A DNA stretch of 64,000 nt, from contig JABYQN010000009.1 in NCBI GenBank assembly GCA_022606135.1, positions 2,257,001-2,321,000 on the forward strand, in the 5' to 3' direction. The notes beneath the pieces were generated by a model. It saw only the letters and a program-made list of their open reading frames with translations, had not been told where the DNA came from and did no database searches. The position numbers were made by a program, and so were the translations under genes. Positions 35,564 to 46,550 of this stretch are shown here, piece after piece. How positions within the stretch are numbered: position 1 is the first letter of the stretch; each line of letters opens with the position of its first letter. The stretch comes from Fomes fomentarius (lineage: Eukaryota > Basidiomycota > Agaricomycetes > Polyporales > Polyporaceae).

Positions 35564-36474
35564 GTCAGTCGCATGTAAAACGAGGCCATAGCACTCACTC
35601 GCTACTCATACCGAATGAAGTAGCATCACTCGCACGTTATTGCGATCGCACCTCGCAGTTCCTCCAGGCGTCCAATCCTTCCAAGCGGATTCCCGGCGCC
35701 CAGAGATCTTTGACAGTACCGCAGGTTCCTCGTCGAGAAAAGAGACCATTCTATACGGGTCAATATCAATACGAAAAGCTAAGCGTCTCGTCGAAGTATT
35801 CACATACGGCGTGACTTAGAGTGTTCGCTCGGATTCCCTCCGAGCCCAGCTTGCATGTCATGCTGCATGCCACTGTCTGCAGCATGCCCGACTAACACTG
35901 CGGGTAGTAGGATGCAGCAGCCCAAACGGTGGGCTATGAATGATTGAAGAAGAGGACAATTGCAAGGGTCGTGCAAATGCCGGAAGAGCGGCGTACCTCA
36001 ATAGCAACGCTTCACTACTGCATATGCTCGCTGTCAACACCATGCTGCCCCCACTGTCGAAGTGCACCATCTGGCGCACGGCTTGCGCAGTGAACAGCAC
36101 GCGTTTCAAAAGTTGAGGTTGACATAGATCACCTGATCCAAGACAGAATATTGTGAGCCATCCCATTGGGACATGCTCAGGGCCTCAGGCTGATGATCAC
36201 ATGTCAGTACGTTCGACTTAGGGGAGGGGAGAGGACCTGGACGTGTCATCTGATCGCGGGCAAAGAGCGGAGAAGCACATAGTGTACTCGCATGCTATAA
36301 CGGGCGGGTGTAGCACGCCGATGCGGTACGACGCAGGCCGGGAAATGCGACTTCAAAAAGCATTTTGCTTGCGTATAGGCTTCAGGCGGGACATTTTAAG
36401 GATCTGGAGGTGGGGAGTTGCTTGAAGGGCCGTCTCTCGTTCCTCTCTCACATCATCGAACTCGAGATGCGGTA
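35564..36474 (-). pseudogene. SDR relic, copy 2 (as 31150-32060)
   Basis: Matches the relic at 31150-32060, shifted by 4414 bp, with the same breaks. Confidence 0.6.
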
Positions 36475-36913
36475 TTACTCACGACCATCAAATCATACCT
36501 TGAGGAGTCTGCTTCGATAAAAACTCTACGCAAGGCCACATACTTGATCTCGATGCAAATTGAGCCAGCATGGCTTGAGAGGTATGCAGTGGACGTCGCG
36601 AACAATCTTCGAGACGAGCAGTTGCCATGTGTATCCGCCCCAGACATCATGATCCATAGATGGTGGAGGATACAGGTCAGACGCTTTCTCTGACGACAAT
36701 GGGTGAGTATTGCTTACTACTATGAGTGCACGAAGAGCCATCTGCATGAGTTGCCGCTCCGAGTCAGAGGTCTGAGCAAATATAGCAATCTAGACGCTCG
36801 GCAACGTCCGGAAAAAACGATACTGGAGATCCCAGCGCTTCGCATATTCCAACTTGTTTGAACCATGACACTAGCCTAGAATCGGATCATGATCACCTAC
36901 TCGGATGAACTTC

Positions 36914-37204
36914 TGTGTACTGCCTTGACGTGCACGAATAATCCGGAGAGGAGTGGCGCAGGGCGAGCGAGTTGGTCGCCCAAATGGGTCTACGAAGTTT
37001 CAAGTACACTTCTGGGAACAGGTGAATCGTCAAGCTCGCTTCAATCATAATTGGCAGCATGCTGACAACATTGGTTAGGAAGACATGTGGAAGGTCGGAG
37101 AGACCCGGGCTATTGGGGATAGGGAGGGACGACTGGACGTGTGCGTTGCCTCGAGACGGAACTTCAGTAGCCCGAAATACACTCACAGCTCACGACACCA
37201 CATG
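36914..37204 (+). pseudogene. SDR3-like relic, copy 2 (as 32500-32790)
   Basis: Matches the relic at 32500-32790, shifted by 4414 bp. Confidence 0.65.
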
Positions 37205-37463
37205 AGTGTCACAAGATTACGGTTTGTTAGCCATGAGGTGTTCCAAGCGACGTGGTACAGTACACCTCCGAGGTTTGCTTCTCCAGCAGATCCTGAGCTA
37301 GGATCACGAAGCTTATACCACGCAATCCTTGACTGGCACTGAGGCGGCTGGACTCGATGGCTGCTGGTAATACTCTTTATTTTGAACTCGGCTGAGCGTC
37401 GACTCCTTTGGAGACCTAGATTTGATTTGCGAAGTCCTCTTCCACTGGAAGAAGGCTAGCATT

Positions 37464-37636
37464 TCTCCAGTGACGCGTTGAACTGCGGGGTGGCTCTCCA
37501 CTGGCAGTGACGTCAGCTTGTTCTGCACTGGTAGTGAGTGAGTGATTCTCACCTGTTGTCGTCGGAGAAAGCGACTAACCCGTATTATTCAGCATTATCG
37601 TCAGTGGCGGACACACTGAATGGTAACTGTTCGCGA
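37464..37636 (+). pseudogene. SDR2-like relic, copy 2 (as 33050-33222)
   Basis: Matches the relic at 33050-33222, shifted by 4414 bp. Confidence 0.6.
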
Positions 37637-37989
37637 TGTTTATATGGTCCATGTAACTCTCAAGCCGCCCATACCGGCTCCTTGTAACGTTGTTATCGAA
37701 GCAGACTCCTCAAGGTATGCTATGATGGTCGTGAGTAATCCTGCATGCCGAGTTGGATATGCCACTGCCGTTGGACAATGTCTACCTATACCCAGGCTGT
37801 CATGTTGGCTTCCAAGCTTGAGACCCGTGACGTGCATCCTCGAGTTCTCTTCTAAAACCATATACGTATCTCTTCCATGCATGTGGGAGAGATATAAGAG
37901 AAAAGAGAGACGACCCTCAGGGCGATGCAACTCCCTACCTCCAGATCATCAAACTGCCTCGCCTGGACCAACTGCTAGACGCAAGCAAG

Positions 37990-39397
37990 ATGCTTTCTCA
38001 AGTCGCATTCTCAGGCATGCGCCGCACCGCATCCGCGTGCTGCACCCGTTCTAGCATGCGGGTACACTTCTCGACCAGCCGTGCCTCTCTGCTCTCCGCG
38101 CGCGATCGCATGACAGGTCCTCTCCCTCCCTATGGCCCAGTCGGTGTGGCCAGGGCACTTCAGGCGCCCTCCACTGCTCGTAAGGCTATGTCCAGTTTCC
38201 TTTGAAGCCTTGCTTGTCATACTGACGCCCCTTCGCTCGCATGCAGCCACGTCTCCGACTCTATTCGAACACGAGTTTTCGCTCGCGGACCGAGTTGCAC
38301 TCGTCACGGGAGGGGACCGCGGGATCGGACTGGAGATAGCGCTCGCCCTGGTCGAGGCTGAGTCGCGCGTCGTCTACTGTGTCGACCTGCCATCCCAGCC
38401 AGGCGAGGAGTTCACGAAGGTGCGCGAGTACGTGTCGCGTATGCAGGGCACCGGCGGCGATGCACGGCTCGAGTACATCAGCGCGGACGTCACCGATCAG
38501 GTGAGTGTGCCCCCTGCGACTCGCTGACCAGGGCGCAATGTACTGGATGCCGCGCAGAACACTATGTGGAAAGTTGGGGAAAGCGTTGGCGACCGTGAGG
38601 GCAGAATGGACGTTTGCGTTGCTGCAGCTGGCATTGTGAAGCCCTCGGTGCCCTGCCTCACCTACCCGGCGAAGCAATTCCAAGAGGTGACCATATGATA
38701 TCACAGTTACGATTCTCTATGACGTCCTTTAACCCAAATGGTCTCTGTAGGTCCACGCCGTCAACGTGAACGGGGTTTTTTTCACGGCGCAGGCCGCCGG
38801 GCAGCAAATGGAGCGTTTCGGGCACGGCGGGAGTATCATCATGGTGGGCAGTATCAGCGGCAGCGGAGCAAATAAAGTCCGTGGCATTTGGCACGTCCCT
38901 ACGGCATCACCGTGCGCCCAAGCTCGCGTGCTCACAGTGCCACGCTAGGGTATGTGCACGGTCAGCTACAACACGTCCAAGTCTGCCGTGCTCCAGATGG
39001 CCCGAAGCATGGCCTGCGAACTCGGTCCGAAGAAGATCAGAGTCAACACGATCAGCCCAGGATATACTGTCACTCGGTATGGACCTCATTCGGATGCTCT
39101 CGCACAATCATGGCTGGCTTAACTACTGTGTTTGACGTGTTGTCTAGGCTGATTGGCCAGGTCATCGACACACGTCCGGAGCTAGTGGAGATGTGGTGCA
39201 GCGATGCCCCGCTTGATAGGCTTGCACGGCCAGACGAGCTCCGCGGGGTTGTTACGTGGCTCGCGAGCGACGCGAGCTCGTACTGTACTGGCAGCGAGTA
39301 CGTGGACCGTTCTCACAAGCTGTGCGGCGTATGAGACGTTAACGCTGAGACAATTGATTGTAGCATTGTTGTGAGCGGTGGACTTCACGCTTGGTAG
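37990..39397 (+). CDS. Short-chain dehydrogenase/reductase SDR5, probably mitochondrial
   Basis: Seven exons: 37990-38179, 38247-38500, 38558-38686, 38751-38876, 38949-39076, 39148-39297 and 39364-39397, giving 336 residues. Exons 2 to 7 have exactly the lengths of SDR1; exon 1 is 9 nt longer. Motifs: TGGDRGIGLE, VAAAGI, GSISGSG, YNTSK, SPGYTVT and WLASDASSYCTGS, ending VSGGLHAW. The Arg/Ser-rich N-terminus (RVHFSTSRAS) looks like a mitochondrial presequence. The first 2.7 exons lie inside the duplicated 4414-bp unit; the rest is unique. A TATAAGAG lies about 95 nt upstream. Same presumed activity as SDR1 (NADP(H)-dependent reductase, substrate unknown). Confidence 0.9.
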
Positions 39398-39916
39398 AGC
39401 GGTCCGGGTATCATCAATATCCACATACAATATACGTGAGGGACGGCAAGGTCGCTTGCATGGTCAACGTTGGGCCAGCATCGGTCGGATGGCGAGCCAA
39501 AGTCATGAAGACAACGCGCGCAGTATGTTGACTAGTATGACGTATAGATGGATTGCGGTACGGGTCTTAGGTGTTAAGGTTCATCGACACATCAAGCTTC
39601 ATCATCGCTGTATCAACCATGTATCGTTTGTTTCGAAGGTGTATCCCATCCAATCACATTCTTCGGACACCAGGATTAAACCGAACTTCTACGCTCGATG
39701 ATCCCACTCTTACCACAGCCACACAGTCCATTTATTAAGCCCATCGGTATATGCGATAGGGCATGATTCGTTAACTACAAGTCCGTGATTGGATCAAAGA
39801 GCGGGAGGGGGTACAAGGTGGTGGGACAGATAGATTGTTCGTCAAGATCCGAATGAGACCGTGGTCTCTATGAGAGCGGTCTCTCGATGAGCGAGCACAA
39901 CGGGCATGAAGATCCC
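39398..39916. other. Convergent 3' intergenic region
   Basis: Between the 3' ends of SDR5 (+) and the secreted-protein gene (-). No gene seen. Confidence 0.5.
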
Positions 39917-40632
39917 TCAGTTGCCCACGGGGTTCGAAGCGGCGTGGTAGTAGTGGAGGAAGTCGTTGAGGTTGGTGTAGGGGATGGTGTCGCCCGTCAG
40001 GGTCCAAGCGAGCTCCTGGTTCCAGCTCTCAAGAACAACGTCCACGCTACTGGGCCAGTTGCCCTTGCCGAGGGCGGTGAGGGTACTGTAGACAAAGTCG
40101 ATGAAGTTTTGCTGCGTGACGGGGCAGCCGCCCTCCTGCCACGCACAATCGCCGACGATCTCGGCGTAGATCTGCCAGGAAGCGCACTGTGAGCTGCGGT
40201 CGCGTTGCTTCAATCCATAACCGGGACTTACGTTGTAGTCAAGGCTGGGCTGGGATTGCGCGCTCTTGATCCCGTCGGGGTTCTTGCACGACGCAGCGCC
40301 TACGAGGGTGTCGGGGATGATGGCCTTGTCAATGTTGGACGCAAGCGCGGCGGCAACGCAGTTCTTGTCCGCCCAGAGGTTGGCGCTGGACGTGACCTGG
40401 GTGTTGTCAACGCAGGCGAATGCCTAAGAGACACAGTAGATGTGAGCATGCGATGGGTCTCGATCCTGAATATGAGCGTGCAGCATACCAGGTCGTAGAG
40501 ATATTGCTCGGCGTAGCCGTATGCGAGGGCCTTGCGATTAGCCGCGCAATAACCGGTCTGGCGGGCCTCGAGGGTGGTAGGAGCAGCGAGGGCGGCGCCG
40601 GCGAGGGCAATGGGAATGAGAGCGAACTTCAT
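39917..40632 (-). CDS. Secreted protein of unknown function
   Basis: Three exons on the minus strand: 40632-40489, 40423-40232 and 40171-39917, all in phase, giving 195-196 residues. Signal peptide MKFALIPIALAGAALA is followed by a short propeptide-like segment ending in EAR. The mature part has six or so Cys spread over GYCAANRKALAYGYAEQYLY, FACVDN, DKNCVAAAL, ASCKNPDG and DCAWQEGGCPVTQQNFIDFV. It ends in an aromatic, acidic C-terminus. The even Cys spacing suggests disulphides. I recall similar basidiomycete secreted proteins without known activity, and I do not assign a function. A TATAAAA box lies about 105 nt upstream. Confidence 0.8.
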
Positions 40633-40733
40633 GGCGAAAGCCAAGGGGAAAGAGCGGAGGAGGTACAAGAAGTGCTAGCGTAAAGTGAGGACGGAATGTC
40701 GACGACTGGGGTGCAGCAAAGACCGAGCACTGA

Positions 40734-40740
40734 TTTTATA
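40734..40740 (-). promoter_or_regulatory. TATA box of the secreted-protein gene
   Basis: TATAAAA on the minus strand about 105 nt upstream of the ATG at 40632. Confidence 0.5.
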
Positions 40741-41999
40741 GTCAGTGACAGAGACACAGCCATCATTTGGCGGATGGACATGATGCACAGCCACTAGGGT
40801 TGCTGTGGCCGTGTTGTGACGGAGGGTGAAGGCCGCGCAGAGAAAGAGAAGCACTACACAACGCGGCGAGAGCTGACCTCGGCCGCTTACAGTCGCCGCT
40901 GTGGGACTCTGGCTTGAGACGGGCCCGATGCCACAAGACTTCGAGCATCTCAGTGTGTATCCAGTCGGGTATTGTGCTACTGCTAGTGACAGCCTCAGGA
41001 GTCTAGTTAATACAGGGCGGAGTCGTTGCCTTCCTGTTCGTGAGATCATCGAGCTGAGGCAGCAAGATACAACGCAAGCTAGAATAGAGAGGTAAGTGAG
41101 AAAGAAGTGAAGCTTTTAACCCTCTTTCCCTCACCTCTCGCTTGAACGGACCAGGCGGCCACTGCGTGCCGCGCGGCGGTGATTCGGCTCGTGTAAGTAG
41201 AATCCCGATCTCCTGGGCATTAGATAAGTACCTTTAACCTTGTGATTCAGATTGGGTCCTGTCATTGGGATGAGGTTACGGAAAAGATCGCGGTGTGTTA
41301 CGCGGCACGCCGGTCGCGATGCAGACGAGAAGACTGATATGGTGGAAATCTCAAGGAAACTGCTTACCCCTGCACGTGACCGTACAGCTATTTCCGAAAT
41401 TGGTGGCCGCTCATCTCCGACTGACGCGCGCACACTTTCGACACGAAGAAGTCAGAAAATACAAACAAATCGACTGTGCCCTTGCCGCTGCATCCTTTGC
41501 TCTAAGACTGGCGATATATACTGCTACAAGCCTTGCAAACACATTTACACCTTGGAAATCCCCATAGATACTCGGGGTTGTAAGTTACAGAAGTCAGATC
41601 ATCTAGGGACAATCCCGGATTTCTGACCAGGATCCGGCCACGAATACCTCTTGTCTTCGCCCTAGAGCTTCCTAGCATCATATATACACACTAGATACCA
41701 TCTATGTGCGATGCTATGTAGCCTATGAGCAATTCCGGGGTTCTAATGCCCTGTCCAAAGTTGCGGACGTTTGGCGCCCGATGACGTGGTTACTGAGGCA
41801 GACCAAAAAGTGGATTTCTGTACCTCGTGAGGCATAGAAATCGCTCAATGTGCTCATTCATGCCTCAGAATGAGTTTTTTCGGCCAATCAAGGTGCCAAC
41901 GTGAACTGAACTCCTTCATAATTTTTCGTGTGCAAAGTGTGCTGTGCAGTTGGGCGCTCGGCCACCAAAAATGGAACCAGCTGTAGTCTATATCCCAAG
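40741..41999. other. Intergenic, no gene seen
   Basis: About 1.25 kb with short unsupported frames. A CCAAT motif (GGCCAATCAAG near 41883) lies in the thymidylate synthase upstream region. Confidence 0.45.
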
Positions 42000-42013
42000 A
42001 CGCGTCGACGCGT
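42000..42013 (+). promoter_or_regulatory. Two MluI cell-cycle boxes (MCB) upstream of thymidylate synthase
   Basis: ACGCGT occurs at 42000-42005 and again at 42008-42013, 55-68 nt upstream of the thymidylate synthase ATG. In yeasts this hexamer is bound by MBF and drives G1/S transcription of DNA-synthesis genes, thymidylate synthase being a classical target. The sequence and position are seen; regulation here is inferred. Confidence 0.6.
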
Positions 42014-42067
42014 CAACATCGACAAATAACGCGCTCTCTATCTCTCACGACCGCTTTCATTCTCGCC

Positions 42068-43060
42068 ATGGCTGTAGCCGACATCGCCCAGACGCGTCCG
42101 CACGACGAATATCAGTACCTCAATCTCATCCGCGATGTGCTGAACACGGGAGACGTCCGTCCAGACCGCACAGGTACAGGGACTCTCTCCATCTTCGCAC
42201 CTCCCAACCTCCGTTTCTCCCTCGCGGACTCTACTCTCCCTCTCCTCACAACCAAACGCACTTTCCTCCGTGGAATTGTTGAGGAGCTCTTATGGTTTGT
42301 CCGCGGCTGCACAGACGCGAAGCAGCTCTCCGCCAAGGGGGTCAAAATCTGGGATGGGAACGGGTCGAAGGAGTTCCTTGAGAAGCGCGGTCTGGGCCAC
42401 CGACGCGAGGGCGACTTGGGCCCTGTGTACGGCTTCCAATGGAGACATTTTGGCGCACAGTACGAGGACTGTGACGCCGATTACACGGGGAAGGGTGTCG
42501 ATCAGCTGCAGGAATGCATAAACAAGATCAAGAACGATCCCACAGATCGTCGTATCATCCTCAGTGCATGGAACCCAGCAGGTCCGCTTCGTTCTCTCCT
42601 CTTCTGCGTGCCCGCATACTGCGCTGTAGTGCTGACGCCTTGTCCAGCGATCCCAGAGATGGCGCTCCCGCCGTGCCACATGATGTGTCAGTTCTATGTC
42701 CACCTACCCCCCGCCTCCGACGCCACGGCAAAACCTAAGCTCTCCTGTCTCATGTACCAACGCTCCGCCGACCTCGGGCTCGGCATCCCCTTCAACATCG
42801 CGTCTTATGCGCTCCTCACACACATGGTCGCTCATGTCACCGACACGGAGGCGCACGAGCTCATCATTCAGCTCGGGGACGCGCACGTCTACCGAGACCA
42901 CGTCGACGCGCTCCACGTGCAGCTCGAGCGCGAGCCGCGCCCGTTCCCGAAGCTTAGGTGGGCGAGGACGGTGGAGAGTATTGATGATTTCAGGAGCGAG
43001 GATATCGTCGTTGAGGGGTATGACCCGCACCCGAGTATCGCGATGAAGATGAGTGTTTGA
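42068..43060 (+). CDS. Thymidylate synthase
   Basis: Two exons, 42068-42581 and 42648-43060, give 308 residues. The enzyme methylates dUMP to dTMP with methylenetetrahydrofolate. Seen: RPDRTGTGTLSIF, LLTTKRTFLRGIVEELLWF, GPVYGFQWRHFGA, DRRIILSAWNPA, the catalytic LPPCHMMCQFYV (Cys nucleophile), QRSADLGLGIPFNIASYALL and GDAHVYRDHV. The 66-nt intron leaves the frame open, so unspliced translation would insert 22 residues between WNPA and IPEMALPPCH, a place where the family has no insertion. Paired MCB boxes lie just upstream. Confidence 0.95.
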   Translation: MAVADIAQTRPHDEYQYLNLIRDVLNTGDVRPDRTGTGTLSIFAPPNLRFSLADSTLPLLTTKRTFLRGIVEELLWFVRGCTDAKQLSAKGVKIWDGNGSKEFLEKRGLGHRREGDLGPVYGFQWRHFGAQYEDCDADYTGKGVDQLQECINKIKNDPTDRRIILSAWNPAGPLRSLLFCVPAYCAVVLTPCPAIPEMALPPCHMMCQFYVHLPPASDATAKPKLSCLMYQRSADLGLGIPFNIASYALLTHMVAHVTDTEAHELIIQLGDAHVYRDHVDALHVQLEREPRPFPKLRWARTVESIDDFRSEDIVVEGYDPHPSIAMKMSV

Positions 43061-44305
43061 AGGTTGACGTCGATATTTTGTGTCTCGTTCGGTTGCTTCA
43101 GTTGTTGTCCTTTGTAGATTGTTGTACGCATATCTAGACTTGTATCAATTGCTATCAGCTCTTCCCTGGGCCCCGCCACTCGACCTCTGGGCATGATTCG
43201 AATGCGCGAAAAAGTACTTATGAGCTAGAGTTCACTGCCGTCAACAGGGAGAAGGTTGAGTATATGAAGCGATCTTGATTTGACCAGCCCGAGGTATACT
43301 ACAGTCCCGAGTCAATACAGAAACCGATCGTGTCATCTAGCTAGTGTAGAACAAATGAAGTCAATCACACATGCCCACTAACCAACCAGATGGATGCTGC
43401 ATAGACAGTCTACGCAGGAACTGGAATTGCCGGATTGCACAGATCCTCCTCTGTCTCCAGTCCTGTCCAGGTCCTGTATTACTTTCCCCGTGAGTGTCCG
43501 GGGCGCTCGGAATTCTGGATTGGACTCTCCCGGCGCAGGCAGCGATGCTGCCAATGAACCGATTATCCTGCTGCAGTCGAGACTGCTCATTGATGGTAGT
43601 GAATGCTGGTGCATCGTGCGGTTGTTTGGCTTTCCGCAAGTCGACGAGACGAGTATTGCAGTGAGGGCAGTGCGCGAGACTTTTGTTACTACTGTTTTGG
43701 CCGCAAGAGGCCGTGAAAATTCATACGGTTCCGTGATGATTATGAGATAGCTTGGGGGTCCTTCGTTGGAATCTTCAACCAAGATCTGTGTTGTGACTTG
43801 TGGCTAGGGGCAGGACTTCGAGGTACTGCATGGGGAATCAATACACATCGAGGTCAGGGAAAAGGCTCAAGTGCACGATATATGGATCGCAAGAGAATAG
43901 TCATAGCGGTTGATGTTTTGAATGCCTGCATGAAATATATTGCACCTGTTACATTCATCAGAAACTCAGTAGTTGACACTGCACACTAACCGTCTCTGAG
44001 AAGTATACCTGCAAAGGAGCTTCCCCGAACAAGCGTTTGGGTCTGGTTGGTGTTCTTGTACATGTATGTAGGTTCGAAGGATCCAAGAAGCTGAAGGAGC
44101 GCCGACGCATATATACATCGCTCGAGACCACCCATTCTCATGTCCGCGTGAGCCAAGTAATATTCCGATGCACAGAGCGATACAATACACACAAGATACC
44201 TCTGGTCCGATAATCAAGAGAGAGATCATCGCGGTCAGTCGTCCGCACTCGCCTCTATATTGCGCGGATTTCCTGGGGTAGCCTGGTGCTAGGGCGTGCC
44301 ATTAG
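43061..44305. other. Intergenic, no secure gene
   Basis: Overlapping antiparallel frames at 43378-43782 (134 codons, minus) and 43394-43750 (118 codons, plus) have no motif or intron support. Nothing else seen. Confidence 0.4.
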
Positions 44306-44908
44306 TCAACGTTTGTTCCTCATTCCACCCCGCAGCCGCAAGCCCCGAAAAGATTCAAGCCTCCAGTCTTCCTGCACCCGCACCCATCTCGCCAAGGAAC
44401 ACGTAAAATGATGTACGCACCTGCCGCAACTTGGATAGATGGATCTTGAGCGACTCCGCGTAGTTTTCGAACCCGAGCGTGACCATGGCGTAGAGGATGT
44501 CCTCGCCGCCGATCGTCTTGCGCTTCTCCATCTGGCACTTCTCCGCCGCCTCGGACGTGATGAAGGAAATGAACTCGGACACGCACTCCTGCACGCACTC
44601 CTTCGCCTCCTTCGAGATCTTCGCCGTCGCCGGCACCGCCCCCTTCATGATGCGCGAGACGTTCGCGATCTTCAGCGTCCCGACAGACGGAGACGGGGAA
44701 AGGCGCACGTTGAGCGAGGTTTGGAGGGAGGATGGATGAGGGAAGGTGCACGCACTGGGAGGAAGCGGTCCTGCTCGCGATACTCGCCGACCTCTTGCTC
44801 TGTGATGGGCGCGGGCTCTGGTGCCTCTGGCACCGGGGGGATGGTACCATCATCTTGTGCGGGAGCGATGTTCTGAGGAGCGATTGTTGGTGGGGCGAAG
44901 TCAGACAT
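44306..44908 (-). CDS. CCAAT-binding transcription factor subunit HAP3/NF-YB
   Basis: Exons on the minus strand: 44908-44756, 44669-44421 and 44371-44306, giving 155 residues. Splicing joins EQDRFLP to IANVSRIMK, starting the histone-fold core with [58 protein letters not shown] and LSKLRQ. This is the conserved NF-YB domain that pairs with HAP5 (NF-YC) and HAP2 (NF-YA) to bind CCAAT. The N-terminus is Pro/acidic. The third exon (21 codons after a 49-nt intron) gives a basic Arg/Gly tail. It is the least certain part, since reading through would end the protein slightly differently. Confidence 0.9.
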
Positions 44909-45889
44909 CGCGCGACGCGTTGTTGAAGGCGCGACCAGTGGAGGTGAGCGCGCACAGGATGAAGGAGGGAGAAGGAGCGGGTGTCGTCGTCTGCGGTGAG
45001 GTCGACAGGAAACGCGAGAACGCGCTCATATATGCTCACGTGATATGACGAGGTTTGTCGGAGTTATGCAGTAGCACTAGCAGTTGAATAGTTCCTAAGT
45101 ACTAAGTATCCTAAAGTACAAGCATCTTCACTATCCGCAGAATGCATGGCATGAATTTTGCTTTGCATCTGGCACTACACAGGCTCGTTCGTCAACCACT
45201 GCAGATCATGGTTCCCCCGCATCACATCTTTATCAATCATTCTAAATCATGGGTCACATCCATCATGCCCACTGGTGACTGTATCCGTACACCCCAGCAA
45301 CAACGGTCCTGAATTCGGGTGCTCAACTTGACGAATGGATGCTCGACAGGGCTCCACAGGGCAGTACTAAACCTTGAACCGGGAATCCAGTCGAGAAGGA
45401 GATAGGAACGGAGGCTTTCTATTGCTGGCGTACAACCCGTACAAAAGGTTCGAAGATGTACTTGGTGATTTGTAAGTGGAAGGGGAGGGACGCATGACGC
45501 GATCCACGATCCTTTGCTGGGGAAGAGACGGTGTATATTGATGCAGGGTGGAGAATGATTGGGGAAGATGCCGCTGGACGGTGGTAGTAGTGCGGACAAG
45601 CGAAGAGTGAGGAGTTACTGCGCTATGGTGTCACTGTAAAGAGTCTTCTTATCAGCTGGGCCACTCGGCCGAACGATGAACAACGTTTCACTTGCTTCAG
45701 GACCGATCTCCGAGCGACGAAGCGGCGTGCTTCTGCTGACTACCTTGTCAGGGTGTGAGCTGTGCCAGTGTGCAATTGAGTCGAGTCAGTGTGGACCGAG
45801 TCAGATCTCACAGGCGTGAATCCGAAGAATGCCTGTACGTAGCTGCGTATACGTACAGGCAGCCCAGTATCCGATCGAACGCAGCGTGC
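44909..45889. other. Divergent intergenic region, no gene seen
   Basis: Lies between the 5' ends of HAP3 (-) and the cupin gene (+). Only short unsupported frames. Confidence 0.45.
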
Positions 45890-45895
45890 TATAAG
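45890..45895 (+). promoter_or_regulatory. TATA box of the cupin gene
   Basis: TATAAG about 100 nt upstream of the ATG at 45996. Confidence 0.45.
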
Positions 45896-45995
45896 AGCTT
45901 TGCATCCGCCGCAACAAACCGACCAATCATCCTCTTCACATTCCACCCCCTCACAAACCACTCACCGAAAACTAAACTATCCAGGATCCTCTATC

Positions 45996-46550
45996 ATGTC
46001 CGCCCCGTCTACTACACAGCCCGCTCCCACCAGCTCAGAGTACCGCATTCGCACCACAGACCTGCCCGAGTCCGCGTTCGTGCGCATAAACCATCCAATC
46101 GTGGACGCGCACTACCGGTACCAAGTCAAGCTCGGAGATCAGCTGGGGTTCACCAAGACGGGCGTGCACCTCTTCCGCCTACCGCCCGGGGTGACGACCA
46201 CACCGGTGCACTGGCACAGCAACGAGGATGAGTGGATGTACATCCTGGACGGGGGAGAGGGCGGATCTATCCTCATCTGGGAGCCCACCCAACCCCAGAA
46301 CGACGGGGAGGGAGGCACTTTGAGGGAAGAGGCAGTCAAAAATGGCGACTTTTTTGGGTTCAAGGCCGGGGTTGAGAGGGCGCATTCGCTGAAGGCGGGG
46401 ACGAAGGAGATGGTGTACCTTGTGGGCGGAAGTAGGAGTACGCACGACGTGTGCTACTATCCGCTGGAGAGAAAGAAACTAGTGGTTGACCAGGTGGATG
46501 GGAAGGTCACCTGGAAGGAAGAGGATGTGGATCCCGCGGCGCGGCAGTAG
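45996..46550 (+). CDS. Single-domain cupin protein
   Basis: Single exon, 184 residues. The cupin metal-site pattern is visible: PGVTTTPVHWHSNEDEWMYI (HxH with a following E) and later GFKAGVERAHSLKAG (the second His). This is the beta-barrel arrangement found in small cupins, some of which act as dioxygenases, isomerases or binding proteins. No signal peptide, so probably cytosolic. The open frame continues upstream of 45996 in the same phase, but the ATG at 45996 is preceded by a TATA box at normal distance. The substrate cannot be told. Confidence 0.85.
   Translation: MSAPSTTQPAPTSSEYRIRTTDLPESAFVRINHPIVDAHYRYQVKLGDQLGFTKTGVHLFRLPPGVTTTPVHWHSNEDEWMYILDGGEGGSILIWEPTQPQNDGEGGTLREEAVKNGDFFGFKAGVERAHSLKAGTKEMVYLVGGSRSTHDVCYYPLERKKLVVDQVDGKVTWKEEDVDPAARQ

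Larger units (their letters stand above)
34231..38644. repeat. Tandem duplication, copy 2 (4414-bp unit)
   Basis: Second copy of 29817-34230. At its right edge the SDR gene continues into its own downstream exons (TCGGTGCCCTGCC follows GTGAAGCCC). Copy 2 therefore keeps the ancestral right flank and copy 1 keeps the ancestral left flank, as expected for a simple direct duplication. Its first ~1.3 kb (34231-35563) is gene-free like that of copy 1. Confidence 0.93.

Noticed and set aside
29817..38644. Transposon as cause of the 4.4-kb repeat
   Set aside because: No LTRs, inverted ends, transposase or target duplication at the edges; the boundary falls inside an exon.
42582..42647. Unspliced thymidylate synthase reading through the 66-nt in-frame intron
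   Set aside because: It would insert 22 residues between WNPA and the catalytic PEMALPPCH block, where the enzyme tolerates none; donor and acceptor signals are good.
43378..43782. A possible small gene after thymidylate synthase
   Set aside because: Two antiparallel frames of similar length overlap, neither with signal peptide, motif or splice support.
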